Shown here piece after piece: positions 9,526-18,346 of a DNA stretch of 64,000 nucleotides. Within the stretch, counting starts at the first letter, position 1, and every line of letters starts with the position of its first letter. A program made the position numbers and the translations under genes. This DNA comes from Roseiarcus sp963770275 (GTDB lineage Bacteria; Pseudomonadota; Alphaproteobacteria; Rhizobiales; Beijerinckiaceae). The notes below the pieces were generated by a model, which searched no databases, was not told the DNA's origin, and saw only the letters and a program-made list of their open reading frames with translations. The stretch is from the NCBI GenBank assembly GCA_963770275.1, contig CAVYPD010000036.1, positions 56,863 to 120,862 on the forward strand. Direction: 5' to 3'.

Positions 9526-10965
9526 GCGAGACGATCCCCGATCAGGAATTGCAGCGCGCGGTCGAGCCGGATCTGCGGCGCGGGCTCAGCCCGCTGGGTC
9601 AAGGGAGGGCGAAAGCGCACGAACCGCCAGTCGTTGTCGGCTTCGGGGAGCGCGATCGCGTCGCCCTCAAAGATCGTGTCCGGATCGGCCGGCAATTCGC
9701 CGGGAAAGACAGCGGCTTCGGCAACGCCGTCGAACGTTTGCCCCCCGATCGTCTCGCCTTTCTCGGGCACGCCGATGATGGCGTCGAGCGTCTCGCCCCC
9801 GGTCCTGATCTCGGCCTCGCGGGTGGCGCGGACCGCCGCCAGCGCGATGACGTCGATCTCCGCCCCGACCCCTTCCGCGCGCGCGATCGCCTTCGCCGTG
9901 AGCGCGCGCAAGATTCCCTCGAGCCTGTCGTGGCTCTTGTGATGCAGATGGTCGGCCTTGGTCGCCGCGAACAGGATGCGGTCGATGCGCGGTCGGAAGA
10001 CCGAAGCGAAATAGGAAGAGCGTCCGGCGCGGAAGGCGCGCATGACTTCGGTCAGCGCGTTCTCGAGATCCTTGACCGCTGCCGGGCCGGAATTGAGCGC
10101 AGAGAGCGCGTCGACGAGGACGATCTGCCGGTCGAGGCGGGCGAAATGGTCGCGAAAAAACGGGCGCGCCACATGTGCCTTGTAGGCCTCGTAGCGGCGC
10201 GCCATCATGGCGGGAAGCGAACCAGGAGCGATCGTCGCGTCGTCGTTGAGCGGAATCGGCGCGAAGGTCAGCGCCGGCGAGCCGGCGAGATCGCCGGGCA
10301 TCAGGAACCGGCCGGGCGGCAAAGTTGACAGCGCATAGACATCGTCGCGCGCCCGCTTGAGATAGGCTGTGAACAGTTCGGCGATGCGCCGCGCATTGTC
10401 CTCGTTGGCCTCGGCTTCCGGGTCGAGGCCGACCATCGCTGCGCGCCATTGTTCCGCCAGCGGCGCGCGCGCCGGATTCTGGCTCGCCGCCAAGCGTCTC
10501 GCGCGACCATTCGGCATAACTCTTGTCAAGGAGCGGCAGGTCGAGCAGCCATTCGCCGGGATAGTCGACGATATCGACCGTAAGCGTCTGCCCTCGCGAG
10601 CCCCAGCCGGACGCGCTCTCGAACTCGATGGTCAGTCTGAGCTGGGCGATGCGGCGCGTCGATTCTGGCCAATGTCGATCCGGTCCCGAGAGGCTTTTAA
10701 GGTGCTCCTCATAAGCGAAGCGCGGCACTGCGTCGTCCGGCTGCGGTTCGAGCCGGACCCGCTTGATGCGCCCCTCGGCCGAGGCGGCCAGCACGGGCAG
10801 ACGCGCTCCCGCGATCAGATTGTTGACAAGCGCCGTCAGGAATACCGTCTTGCCAGCGCGCGATAGTCCCGTCACCCCGAGGCGCAGAGGAGCGCCGGAG
10901 AAATAGTCGCCGATCGACCGGGCGACGAGCTCGGCCTCGAAGATGAAATCGCTGAAACCTGACAA
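9522..10965 (-). CDS. YcjX family GTP/ATP-binding protein, frame interrupted once
   Basis: About 480 residues after repair, the normal length for YcjX (DUF463). The P-loop GLSRAGKT lies near residue 33 within LRLGVTGLSRAGKTVFLT, followed by VDIVDYPGEWLLDLPLL. After the break come FVRFRPP and other C-terminal features. The break near 10495 is a single extra G: removing it turns SRETLGGEPE into SRETLAASQNP. It is co-transcribed with the downstream TIGR01620/YcjF gene through a 4-base overlap. Predicted to be a P-loop NTPase associated with membrane stress; substrate unknown. Confidence 0.8.
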
Positions 10966-11082
10966 GGAAAAATCCGCGCCGACCGGGGGCCTATTTAGGC
11001 GGCGCCCGCTCGTTTGGACAGTGGGACAGTCGGGCGGGGCTGCCGGCGGCGCGAAAAGCGCCTCCGGCTTCCTTTGCGAGCG

Positions 11083-11608
11083 TCAGTCCGCGTCGGCCTC
11101 GAGTTCCGCCGGCGTGAGGTAAAGCGCCAGCATTCCCGAATTGCGAGCGACCTGCTCCCAGCGCGGAATCGAGAAGTCTAGAACCGCGACCGCGCCGGTC
11201 GGATATTTCGCCGCCAGGCGGTGTCGTTCAGGCTCCGCGCCCGAGCCGGTTAGCGCCGTCGCCAGTTCGCCGAGCCCGGGATTGTGCCCGACCAGACCCA
11301 CGCGCTTGTGCGCGTCGGCGAGTGCGCGCGCACGCTCGAGCAGCGTGGTGAGGGACGCGTCATAAAGGCAGGTGTCCTGTTCAAGCTCGACTTTGCTTCG
11401 CCACTCGTCGGCGAAGATCTCGGCCGTCTGCTTGGCGCGCGCCGCCCCGGAATGGATGAGAACATCCGGAAGAAAGTGGCGGGTGGCCAGCGCCTTGGCG
11501 ACTCGCCTTCGCGTCGGCGCGCCCGCGCTCGGTCAGTTTGCGCGCATAATCATCGCGCCCGACGGAGAGCTCAGCTTTGGCGTGACGAACGAGAAACAAT
11601 CGGCGCAT
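11083..11608 (-). CDS. SixA-type phosphohistidine phosphatase, frame interrupted once
   Basis: About 174 residues when repaired. The N-terminus MRRLFLVRHAKAELS carries the histidine-phosphatase RHA motif. The second conserved His is in VGLVGHNPGLGEL. The break at about 11505 is one extra base: removing it gives RADAKRVAKALATRHF, after which the frame stays open to the stop. Members such as SixA remove phosphate from histidine residues of signalling phosphotransfer proteins. Its location near cckA is suggestive but may be chance. The C-terminus LTPAELEADAD is intact. Confidence 0.8.
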
Positions 11609-11746
11609 GGATCAAGATTGCGCAAGCGCTCGAGGATTGGCAAGTTTTGTTGTCCATTCCGGGCAGGACATTCTGCGCGGGAAGCCTTCCGACGATTTCA
11701 GACAGCTCGTGATGATGCTGCCGACGACGTCGGCCGCTTCTCTTCC

Positions 11747-11995
11747 CTAAGCCTTGTGTTTCTCCCTCAAATACTCCTGAAGCGCCGTCTTGGCGTCCTG
11801 CGGCACGTTGGCGGCTGTGAACTCGTCAACCGTCCAGGACTGTAAACGCTTGATCTGCGGGGAGCCGGGCGAGCGCGCGTTCGGGGTCACTCGTTCGCAA
11901 GCGACGGTCTCGCCGGTCAAACGGTACTGTTCATAAGGCCGTGCGCGCGAACTTCGCGTCTTAAAGAAAATGTCAGGACCAAGCGTCACGGCCAT
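11747..11995 (-). CDS. Small conserved-looking hypothetical protein
   Basis: An 82-residue protein with a polar N-terminal half and a C-terminal helix (AKTALQEYLREKHK). No domain is recognised. It has an AGGAA ribosome-binding site a few bases before the ATG and a codon usage like its neighbours. The gap between it and the SixA gene holds nothing I can name. It could be a real small cytosolic protein; support rests on codon bias and the ribosome-binding site only. Confidence 0.5.
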   Translation of the reverse strand: MAVTLGPDIFFKTRSSRARPYEQYRLTGETVACERVTPNARSPGSPQIKRLQSWTVDEFTAANVPQDAKTALQEYLREKHKA

Positions 11996-12108
11996 TTATT
12001 CCTATGTTTCCCGCTCTGTATATCACCGGACTGGCCGCTGTGCGAGCGCTCGTGAATCGCCTCAAATCGCCAAATGAGACAGAGCGCCGCCTGCGAAGCA
12101 CGTTGGTC

Positions 12109-12951
12109 TCAGCGCTCGCGCCGGCTCAAAAATGCGACCCTCTCGAACAGATGCACGTCCTGCTCGTTCTTGAGCAACGCGCCGTGCAGCGGCGGGATCA
12201 GTTTCTTGGCGTCGCGCTCGCGCAACGCCTCTGGCGCGATGTCCTCATTGAGCAGAAGCTTGAGCCAGTCGAGCAGCTCCGAAGTGGTCGGCTTCTTTTT
12301 CAGTCCCGGCGTGTCGCGCAGCGTGAAGAATGACCTCATGGCCTCTTCCACGAGCCGCGCCTTGATCGAAGGATAGTGCGATTCGACGATCTTGCGCATC
12401 GTCTCGGCGTCGGGAAAGCGGATGTAGTGAAAGAAGCAGCGACGCAGGAAAGCGTCGGGCAGCTCCTTCTCGTTGTTGGAGGTGATGATCACGACGGGCC
12501 GCACGCGCGCCTTGACCGTCTCTCCGGTCTCGTAGACGTGAAACTCCATCTGATCGAGTTCGAGCAGAAGGTCGTTGGGGAATTCGATGTCCGCCTTGTC
12601 GATCTCGTCGATCAGCAGCACCGGGCGGACGGGCGAAACGAACGCGTCCCAGAGCTTGCCGCGGCGAATGTAGTTGGCGATCTCGGATACCCGCGGATCG
12701 CCGAGCTGCGAATCGCGTAGGCGGGAGACGGCGTCATACTCATAGAGGCCCTGCTGGGCTCGCGTGGTCGATTTGACGTGCCAGGCGATGAACGGGGCGC
12801 CAATCGCGGCGGCGATCTCCTGAGCAAGCAGCGTCTTGCCGGTGCCGGGCTCGCCCTTGACCAAGAGCGGACGCTCGAGCGCGATTGCGGCGTTAACCGC
12901 GGTCTTCAGTTCGTCGCCCGCCACATAAGTGGCGGTTCCTTCAAAACGCAT
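12109..12951 (-). CDS. MoxR-type AAA+ ATPase
   Basis: A 280-residue AAA+ ATPase of the MoxR class. Walker A is GEPGTGKT near residue 42, Walker B is VLLIDEID, and sensor-like ITSNNEKELPDAFLRRC follows. MoxR ATPases act as chaperones that insert cofactors or mature partner complexes together with VWA proteins. I chose the ATG at 12949-12951 (MRFEGTATYVAG), the conserved start; an adjacent ATG at 12954 is equally possible. The usual partner, a CoxE-like VWA protein, is not adjacent but lies 5.4 kb away at 18.3 kb. A 15-base duplication overlaps the start site. Confidence 0.85.
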   Translation of the reverse strand: MRFEGTATYVAGDELKTAVNAAIALERPLLVKGEPGTGKTLLAQEIAAAIGAPFIAWHVKSTTRAQQGLYEYDAVSRLRDSQLGDPRVSEIANYIRRGKLWDAFVSPVRPVLLIDEIDKADIEFPNDLLLELDQMEFHVYETGETVKARVRPVVIITSNNEKELPDAFLRRCFFHYIRFPDAETMRKIVESHYPSIKARLVEEAMRSFFTLRDTPGLKKKPTTSELLDWLKLLLNEDIAPEALRERDAKKLIPPLHGALLKNEQDVHLFERVAFLSRRER

Positions 12952-12980
12952 CATAAATGGGAGCGCCTTCAAAACGCATC
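12938..12980. repeat. 15-base direct repeat duplicating the MoxR gene start
   Basis: CCTTCAAAACGCATC occurs at 12938-12952 and again at 12966-12980, 28 bases apart. On the coding strand this duplicates the start codon and the next four codons (ATG CGT TTT GAA GG). The upstream copy leads to a stop after about a dozen codons, so it is not the functional start, although it could act as a decoy or leader start. Confidence 0.7.
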
Positions 12981-13023
12981 GACTTGGGGTTCAGGCTTAG
13001 CCTCGCAAGCCGAGACGGGTGCG

Positions 13024-15540
13024 TCAATTCATCAGGCCCTTGACGGTCTCGATGAGCTGCTTGAGCGAGAAGGGCTTGGGCAGGAACACGAAGTCCTGCC
13101 CCTCCGGCAGATTGCGGGCGAAGGCGTCGTCGGCGTAGCCGGAGACGAAAATGACCTTGGCCGTCAAGCCGCGCTTGCGCAGTTCCGTCAGCATGGTCGG
13201 CCCGTCCATTTCCGGCATGATGACGTCCGAAACGATGAGGTCGATCGGCTCGGTTGCGGCCTCCACGACGCGCAAGGCGTCGAGGCCTGTCTCCGCCTCC
13301 AGCACCGTATAGCCGCGCGAGGCGAGCGCGCGCGAGGCGAACGCGCGCACCGCCTCTTCGTCCTCGACCAGCAGGATCGCGCCCCGCCCCGTCAGATCCG
13401 CGGCCGGTTTGGGGGCTTCGACCTTTACCGGCTCGTCGACGTCATCGGCGAGGCGCCGAGGAAGCAGAACCCGGAACGTCGCGCCGGCGCCCGGTTCGCT
13501 GTCGCAGAACACGTATCCGCCCGTTTGCTTGACGATGCCGTAGACCATCGACAAGCCGAGGCCGGTGCCTTTGCCGACCTCCTTGGTGGTGAAGAACGGT
13601 TCGAAGATCTTGGCCCGGACTTCGGCGGGAATCCCGTGACCCGTGTCCTCGACCTCGACCAGCACGTAATCGGCGGTGGCGACATCCACCTCTTTCAAGC
13701 TGCCGCATTCGGCGGCGGGAAAGTTGCGCGTGCGCAGCGTGATCTTGCCGCCGTCCTGCATGGCGTCGCGCGCATTGACGACGAGATTGACGATCACTTG
13801 CTCGAACTGGTTGAGGTCGGCCTTCACCTGCCACAGGTCGCGCCCGTAGACCACGTCGAGCTGGATCTGCTCGCCGACCAGCCGGCGCAGCAGCATCTGC
13901 AATTCCGACAACACGTCGTTGAGCTGCAGCGTCTGGGGGCGCAGCGTCTGACGGCGCGAAAAGGCAAGCAATTGCCGCACGAGGCCCGCGGCCCGATTGG
14001 CGTTCTGCTTGATTTGCATGATGTCCTGGAAGGACGGGTCGGTCGGGCGGTGATTGGCGAGCAGGAGATCGGAATAGCCGATGATCGCGGTCAGAACGTT
14101 GTTGAAGTCGTGCGCGACGCCGCCGGCAAGCTGGCCGATGGCCTGCATCTTCTGGCTTTGCACGAGGTTTTCTTGCAGCGTGCGTTGCTCGGTGGTGTCG
14201 AGTGCGAAGAGGGTCGCGCTCGCGCCCTCGTCGCTGCGCGGATCGGCGGCCGAGACGAAAAGCCGCGCCGAACGCGCGGCGCCTGGCCCTTCGAGCGAGA
14301 CGTCGAGGGGCGCGATTTCGCCCTGGCCCTGGGCCGCCGCCTCGATCGATGCGCTTAAAGGTGCGCGATCGCGCTCAGTGACAAGGTCGAAAATCGATAG
14401 CCGCCCCTTGGCGGCGTCGCTCTTGGCAGCGGCCTGGGCGAGGCGCGCAAACGCGGCGTTGGGACGCAGCACTGCGCCTGCGGAATCCACGGCTGCGATC
14501 GCCACCGGGGTCGAATTGAAAATGCGGGCGAAGCGCACTTCGGCTGCGCGCAGGTCTTCGCCCTTGATGTCGCCGGGAGCGCGATTGATGACCAGCGAGC
14601 GGGACGGCCCCGGCGCGCCCTCGCCGGAGAACGCGACCTTGTGCAGGATGCGCGCCGGGAGCAGGCGGCCCTGGCGGGGCTTGAGGTCGACGTCGAATTG
14701 CTGCGTCGTCACTTCGCCGGGCGGCCCGGATATGATGGCGAGCATCGCGCCGCCGTCTCCGGCGACGATGTCGTCGATCTTGAGCCGGCCGGCGCTGAAC
14801 TGGGCGAGATCGTAATCGAGCCAGCCCGCCAAGGTCGCGTTCATATGCGCGATCGAGCCGTCGGGTTCGGCGGAGAAAAAGCCCGCCGGCGCATGGTCGA
14901 GATAGTCGATCGCGTGCTGAAGATCCTGGAAAAACGTCTCATGCCGGTCGTGGTCGCGCGTCTCATCCGAGACCGTCCACACCATCAGGCCTTCTCTCGC
15001 CATACCCTCCAGCGGGCGAACGCGAATGCGGTACCAGGCGACCTCGCCCTGGCCGCTCGGCGGCGGCGAGAGACGAAGCTCCTCGCTCGCGCGCCCGCCG
15101 GATTTCGCCGCTTGCGACAGGCGATAAACGGATTCCGAGACGTCCGGCGAGCCGGTGAACAGACGTTCGATCGGACGCAGGTCGCTTGCCGCCGGCGCGC
15201 CCGAAAGCGCGCGATAGGCCTCGTTGGCATAGACGATACGCGATTCACGGTCGGTGACGAGGACGCCGTCCGGATTGGAGTCGGCGATCGCCTTGGTGGT
15301 GTCGAAGCGCGCCGCCCGGGTCGACAGTTGCAACATGCCGAACGCGTAGAGCAGCAATCCGAAGGCGCCGCAGATGGCGAGGATGACGATCATCCAGGTC
15401 ATCAGCGTCGCGCCGATGGCGTTCGGCGCAAGCCACACGGCCAGAAGCGCGCCGGCGAGGCAGACGAGGAGGATCGTCAGCGCGACCGGATTGACCGTTC
15501 GCTCAATTCTGTCCACCGGCGGGGGCGGCGGAGATTTCAT
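13024..15540 (-). CDS. cckA: Hybrid histidine kinase CckA
   Basis: An intact 838-residue hybrid kinase. Two N-terminal membrane spans (residues about 17-70) are followed by PAS-like regions, the HisKA phosphoacceptor His477 in GGVAHDFNNVLTAIIGYS, and an HATPase domain (VNARDAMQDGG, DTGHGIP, GTGLGLSMVYG). A receiver domain at the C-terminus has Asp772 in LIVSDVIMPEMDG. Architecture, length and the HDFNN box match alphaproteobacterial CckA, which phosphorylates ChpT and thereby CtrA and CpdR to control the cell cycle. The ATG at 15540 is chosen over upstream in-frame sequence because the MKSPPPPP start begins the cytosolic N-terminus. Confidence 0.9.
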   Translation of the reverse strand: MKSPPPPPVDRIERTVNPVALTILLVCLAGALLAVWLAPNAIGATLMTWMIVILAICGAFGLLLYAFGMLQLSTRAARFDTTKAIADSNPDGVLVTDRESRIVYANEAYRALSGAPAASDLRPIERLFTGSPDVSESVYRLSQAAKSGGRASEELRLSPPPSGQGEVAWYRIRVRPLEGMAREGLMVWTVSDETRDHDRHETFFQDLQHAIDYLDHAPAGFFSAEPDGSIAHMNATLAGWLDYDLAQFSAGRLKIDDIVAGDGGAMLAIISGPPGEVTTQQFDVDLKPRQGRLLPARILHKVAFSGEGAPGPSRSLVINRAPGDIKGEDLRAAEVRFARIFNSTPVAIAAVDSAGAVLRPNAAFARLAQAAAKSDAAKGRLSIFDLVTERDRAPLSASIEAAAQGQGEIAPLDVSLEGPGAARSARLFVSAADPRSDEGASATLFALDTTEQRTLQENLVQSQKMQAIGQLAGGVAHDFNNVLTAIIGYSDLLLANHRPTDPSFQDIMQIKQNANRAAGLVRQLLAFSRRQTLRPQTLQLNDVLSELQMLLRRLVGEQIQLDVVYGRDLWQVKADLNQFEQVIVNLVVNARDAMQDGGKITLRTRNFPAAECGSLKEVDVATADYVLVEVEDTGHGIPAEVRAKIFEPFFTTKEVGKGTGLGLSMVYGIVKQTGGYVFCDSEPGAGATFRVLLPRRLADDVDEPVKVEAPKPAADLTGRGAILLVEDEEAVRAFASRALASRGYTVLEAETGLDALRVVEAATEPIDLIVSDVIMPEMDGPTMLTELRKRGLTAKVIFVSGYADDAFARNLPEGQDFVFLPKPFSLKQLIETVKGLMN

Positions 15541-15887
15541 TTGAGGATCAGACCCCCAAGGACAATGCCGTCGACACGGACGAGTGCGAGCGCGCTGAGT
15601 CGCAGTTGAACGTGTGCTACCATGGGCCGCGCGGCCTGTCTTGACGGCGGGCGGTCCAACCTGGGCTAAAGTGCGGTGAGCGCCGCAGTTTTCAACGGGA
15701 TCGCATTTTGTTATGAAATGTGACATGGGCGCGCGCCGATCGGATTCGGTGCGCGCAGGCGGCGCGCCAGACCGGGTCACTGGGCCGCGCCCGATCTTGC
15801 TTCTCGGGCGCCGGCTAAACCATCGTTCGGCTGGCGAATTGAAGAGCGGTTTGTTCTGCGCTCGGCGGCGGAAGTGTTGGATTGGGC
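15541..15887. other. Intergenic region between cckA and the FliO-like gene
   Basis: About 350 bases between divergent genes. It is moderately AT-rich around 15690-15725, with a short palindrome CATTT(TGTTATG)AAATG there. A TTGACG element at about 15639 with a weak downstream GGCTAA could be a rightward promoter, but the match is poor. No gene seen. Confidence 0.35.
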
Positions 15888-17085
15888 ATGCAGTGGTTGA
15901 ATGAGCTTCCGTTCGCGGACAATAGGGTTCTCCAGATCGGGTTCCTTGCCGCTTGCGGCATCGCCGCCCTCATCGTGCTCGCGATTGTTTACCGGCTGAC
16001 CTTCGCTCATCGGCTGCGTGTTCCGGGTGGACGGACCCGGCAGCCGAGGCTCGGGCTGGTCGACGCGTTCAGCTTGGATGGGCAGCGGCAGCTGGTGCTG
16101 ATCCGACGCGACAATATCGAACATCTGGTCATGATCGGCGGACCGAACGACGTTCTGGTTGAGTCGCAGATCAATCGGGCCGTGGTCCCGGCGCGCGAGA
16201 GTAACCAGGCTTCACCTCTGCTTGTGCCAAGCACGCCCGCGCGGCGAACCGAAGCCGCCGCACTCCCCGCGTCGCCGGCCGTCGCGGAACCTCCGCCGAA
16301 GGTCGCCGCCAAGGTCCCGGCTTCGCCGCCTGCGGCCCCGGCGCCGCCGCCTGCGCCCGCCGCCGCCCCCGGCCGCCCCGACCGTGGCGCCGCCGGCTCC
16401 CAAGGCGCCCGCTCCCGCCCAGCCCCCAGCTTCCGTTTCCGTTCCCGACCAACCGGCCGTTCCTGCCCAAGCGTCCGTTCCTGCTCAAGCGCCCGCGCCC
16501 GAACTGGCGCGCTCCGCCTCCGCGCCGCCCGCCGCGCCGCAAGCAGCGGAGCCCGCTCGACCAGCGCCGGCGAATGCGCCGCCGCGTCAGGCGGACCCGC
16601 GTCCCGCTCAACCGCGCGCGACCATGCCCCCGCCGATCATCCCCGCCAACGCCTCGCCGAATCGCGGGGCGCCGATTCGCGCTCCGGAAACAGCTCCGGC
16701 GCGAGGCCCGGGCAATCCCCCGGGCCAGTCTCCTGCCGCGCCTGCGCCTCCGCGCCGCCCGGAGAAGGCGGAGCCGGCAGTCGCTGGCTCGAAAGCGGAG
16801 TCAATCGCTCCGATGGCGAAAACGGAGGCGCCCGCGGCGCCAACAGTGACCACCGTCCCGCCGGCTAGCGCGGGCTTGGCCCAACCGCGGCCTGCGCCGA
16901 AGACGGTCCCGTCCGCGCCCGTGTCTGACTGGGCGCGAAAACCGGCCGACGCCCGCCCGCCAGTCGACAAGACGAACGCCGCGCCGAACGGCAAGCCGTC
17001 GCCCAAAGTCGACGATCCCTTTGCCGACCTCGATTCGCTCGAGGCGGAGATGGCGCGTCTGCTTGGCCGCGAAAAGTCCGATTGA
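15888..17085 (+). CDS. FliO-like membrane protein with long Ala/Pro-rich tail, frame interrupted once
   Basis: One membrane span (about residues 13-35, QIGFLAACGIAALIVLAIVY) is followed by a FliO-like domain (PRLGLVDAFSLDGQRQLVLIRRDNIEHLVMIG). A roughly 250-residue low-complexity Ala/Pro linker follows, then a short acidic C-terminal motif DPFADLDSLEAEMARLLGR. FliO belongs to the flagellar export apparatus, but no other flagellar gene is in the window. Non-flagellar proteins with this domain next to cckA occur in Hyphomicrobiales. The frame breaks near 16365 in a C run; one extra C explains it. The ATG at 15888 follows a possible TTG at 15882. Confidence 0.65.
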
Positions 17086-17239
17086 CCGAGAGCCGCCGGC
17101 GTTACGCCTCAATAGTCGTTGGAGACGGGCGCCATCGATCCCGCGAATCGCGCTGACGACCTTTCCTCGCGGAAGCGCCGTTGACGGCCCACAGGCTCAG
17201 CCGTCGACCCGGTGGCCGCCGCGACCGGGATAAGCCGAA

Positions 17240-17657
17240 TCACTCGTCGCGATAAATCCGCTCACGTCGTTCGTGGCGCTCCTGCGCCTCGACCGAGAGA
17301 GTCGCGATCGGACGCGCGTCGAGGCGCCTGAGCGAGATGGCGATCGCCGGTTTCGATGCAATAGCCGTAAGAACCCTCATCGATGCGGGCTAGCGCGGCC
17401 TCGATCTTGGAGATCAGTTTCCGCTGCCTGTCGCGGGCGCGCAGCTCGATCGCGCGGTCGGTTTCCGAGGATGCGCGGTCGGCGAAGTCTGGGTGGTTTT
17501 CGCTTTCCTGCTGCAGGGCGGTCAGCGTGTCGCGGCTCTCGGCCAGAATCGATTCGCGCCAGGCGATCAGCTTGCGGCGGAAATATTCCCGTTGTCGGTC
17601 GTTCATGAACGGTTCGTCGTCCGACGGCTTATAACTCTCAACGGACACGTCGTTCAT
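17240..17657 (-). CDS. dksA: RNA polymerase-binding protein DksA, frame interrupted once
   Basis: About 138 residues after repair. The coiled-coil region (FFRRKL..WRESILAESRDTLTAL) is followed by ARIDEGSYGYCIETGD and, in the next frame, AISLRRLDARPIATLSVEAQERHERRERIYRDE ending at TGA 17240-17242. Removing one base from 'gatcgccatc' near 17350 joins them. DksA binds the RNA polymerase secondary channel with ppGpp to adjust transcription. Only one of the four zinc-finger cysteines of the E. coli protein remains, as is normal in alphaproteobacterial DksA. Confidence 0.85.
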
Positions 17658-17889
17658 GGGCGATCCTATTTCCGCGTGGAATTTCGCGGCCTTATAACGA
17701 TCGATCGGCGAAGGAACAATGACTATCCTCGCCGATCGCGCCGCGACCAGCCGGCAGGCGCACGGTGGCGATGCGGCGGAGGCTGGAGGCTATTTGCCGC
17801 AAGAGGCTTGCCAGACAGTAAAGAGGGTCTCACGTTTAAGCGCCGTGACGGGTCCGAGCGAGTGGGTTTGGCGTTGAAGAGGGATTGCC

Positions 17890-18315
17890 ATGTATAAGCG
17901 TATCGTTCTCGCGGTCGATCTACTCGAGCCGACCCCAATTCCGAAGGGGCTGACGCAGGGGGTGGAGCTGGCGAAGACGGGTGGCGGCGAATTGAGGCTG
18001 GTCAATGTCCAGCCGATCATGCCGGCCACGTTCATGGAATATGTGCCGGTCGATTTCGACGTCGAGCAGGCGAAGCGGTCCAAGGAGGCGCTCGACGCGA
18101 TTCTCGACAGCATCGATCTGCCGGCCGAGCGCAAGAGCGCCGCGACTCGGGCGGGGGGAATCTATCACGAGCTTCTGGAAGAAGCGTCCGAATGGGACGC
18201 CGACCTTATCGTTGTCGGCTCGCATCGTCCTGTCATGTCGGATTACCTCTTGGGCTCGAACGCCAAGACCATCGTGCGCCATGCTCAATGTTCGGTGCTG
18301 GTGGTGAGGGAATGA
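17890..18315 (+). CDS. Universal stress protein (UspA family)
   Basis: Intact, 141 residues, single Usp domain. The start MYKRIVLAVDLLEP and the ATP-binding signature G-S-H(9)G-S near the C-terminus (GSHRPVMSDYLLGSNAKTIV) are typical, followed by CSVLVVRE. It is a cytosolic stress-induced protein that probably binds ATP. It is divergent from dksA and convergent with the VWA gene, so it is probably monocistronic. Confidence 0.9.
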   Translation: MYKRIVLAVDLLEPTPIPKGLTQGVELAKTGGGELRLVNVQPIMPATFMEYVPVDFDVEQAKRSKEALDAILDSIDLPAERKSAATRAGGIYHELLEEASEWDADLIVVGSHRPVMSDYLLGSNAKTIVRHAQCSVLVVRE

Positions 18316-18346
18316 CGCGCGGGCGCCGCTCGGTAAGGCGCAAGCG

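Noticed and set aside
12778..14358. A 526-codon open frame on the plus strand
   Set aside because: It is antisense to cckA and the MoxR gene, without motifs, hydrophobic segments or similarity; pure shadow of high-GC3 genes.
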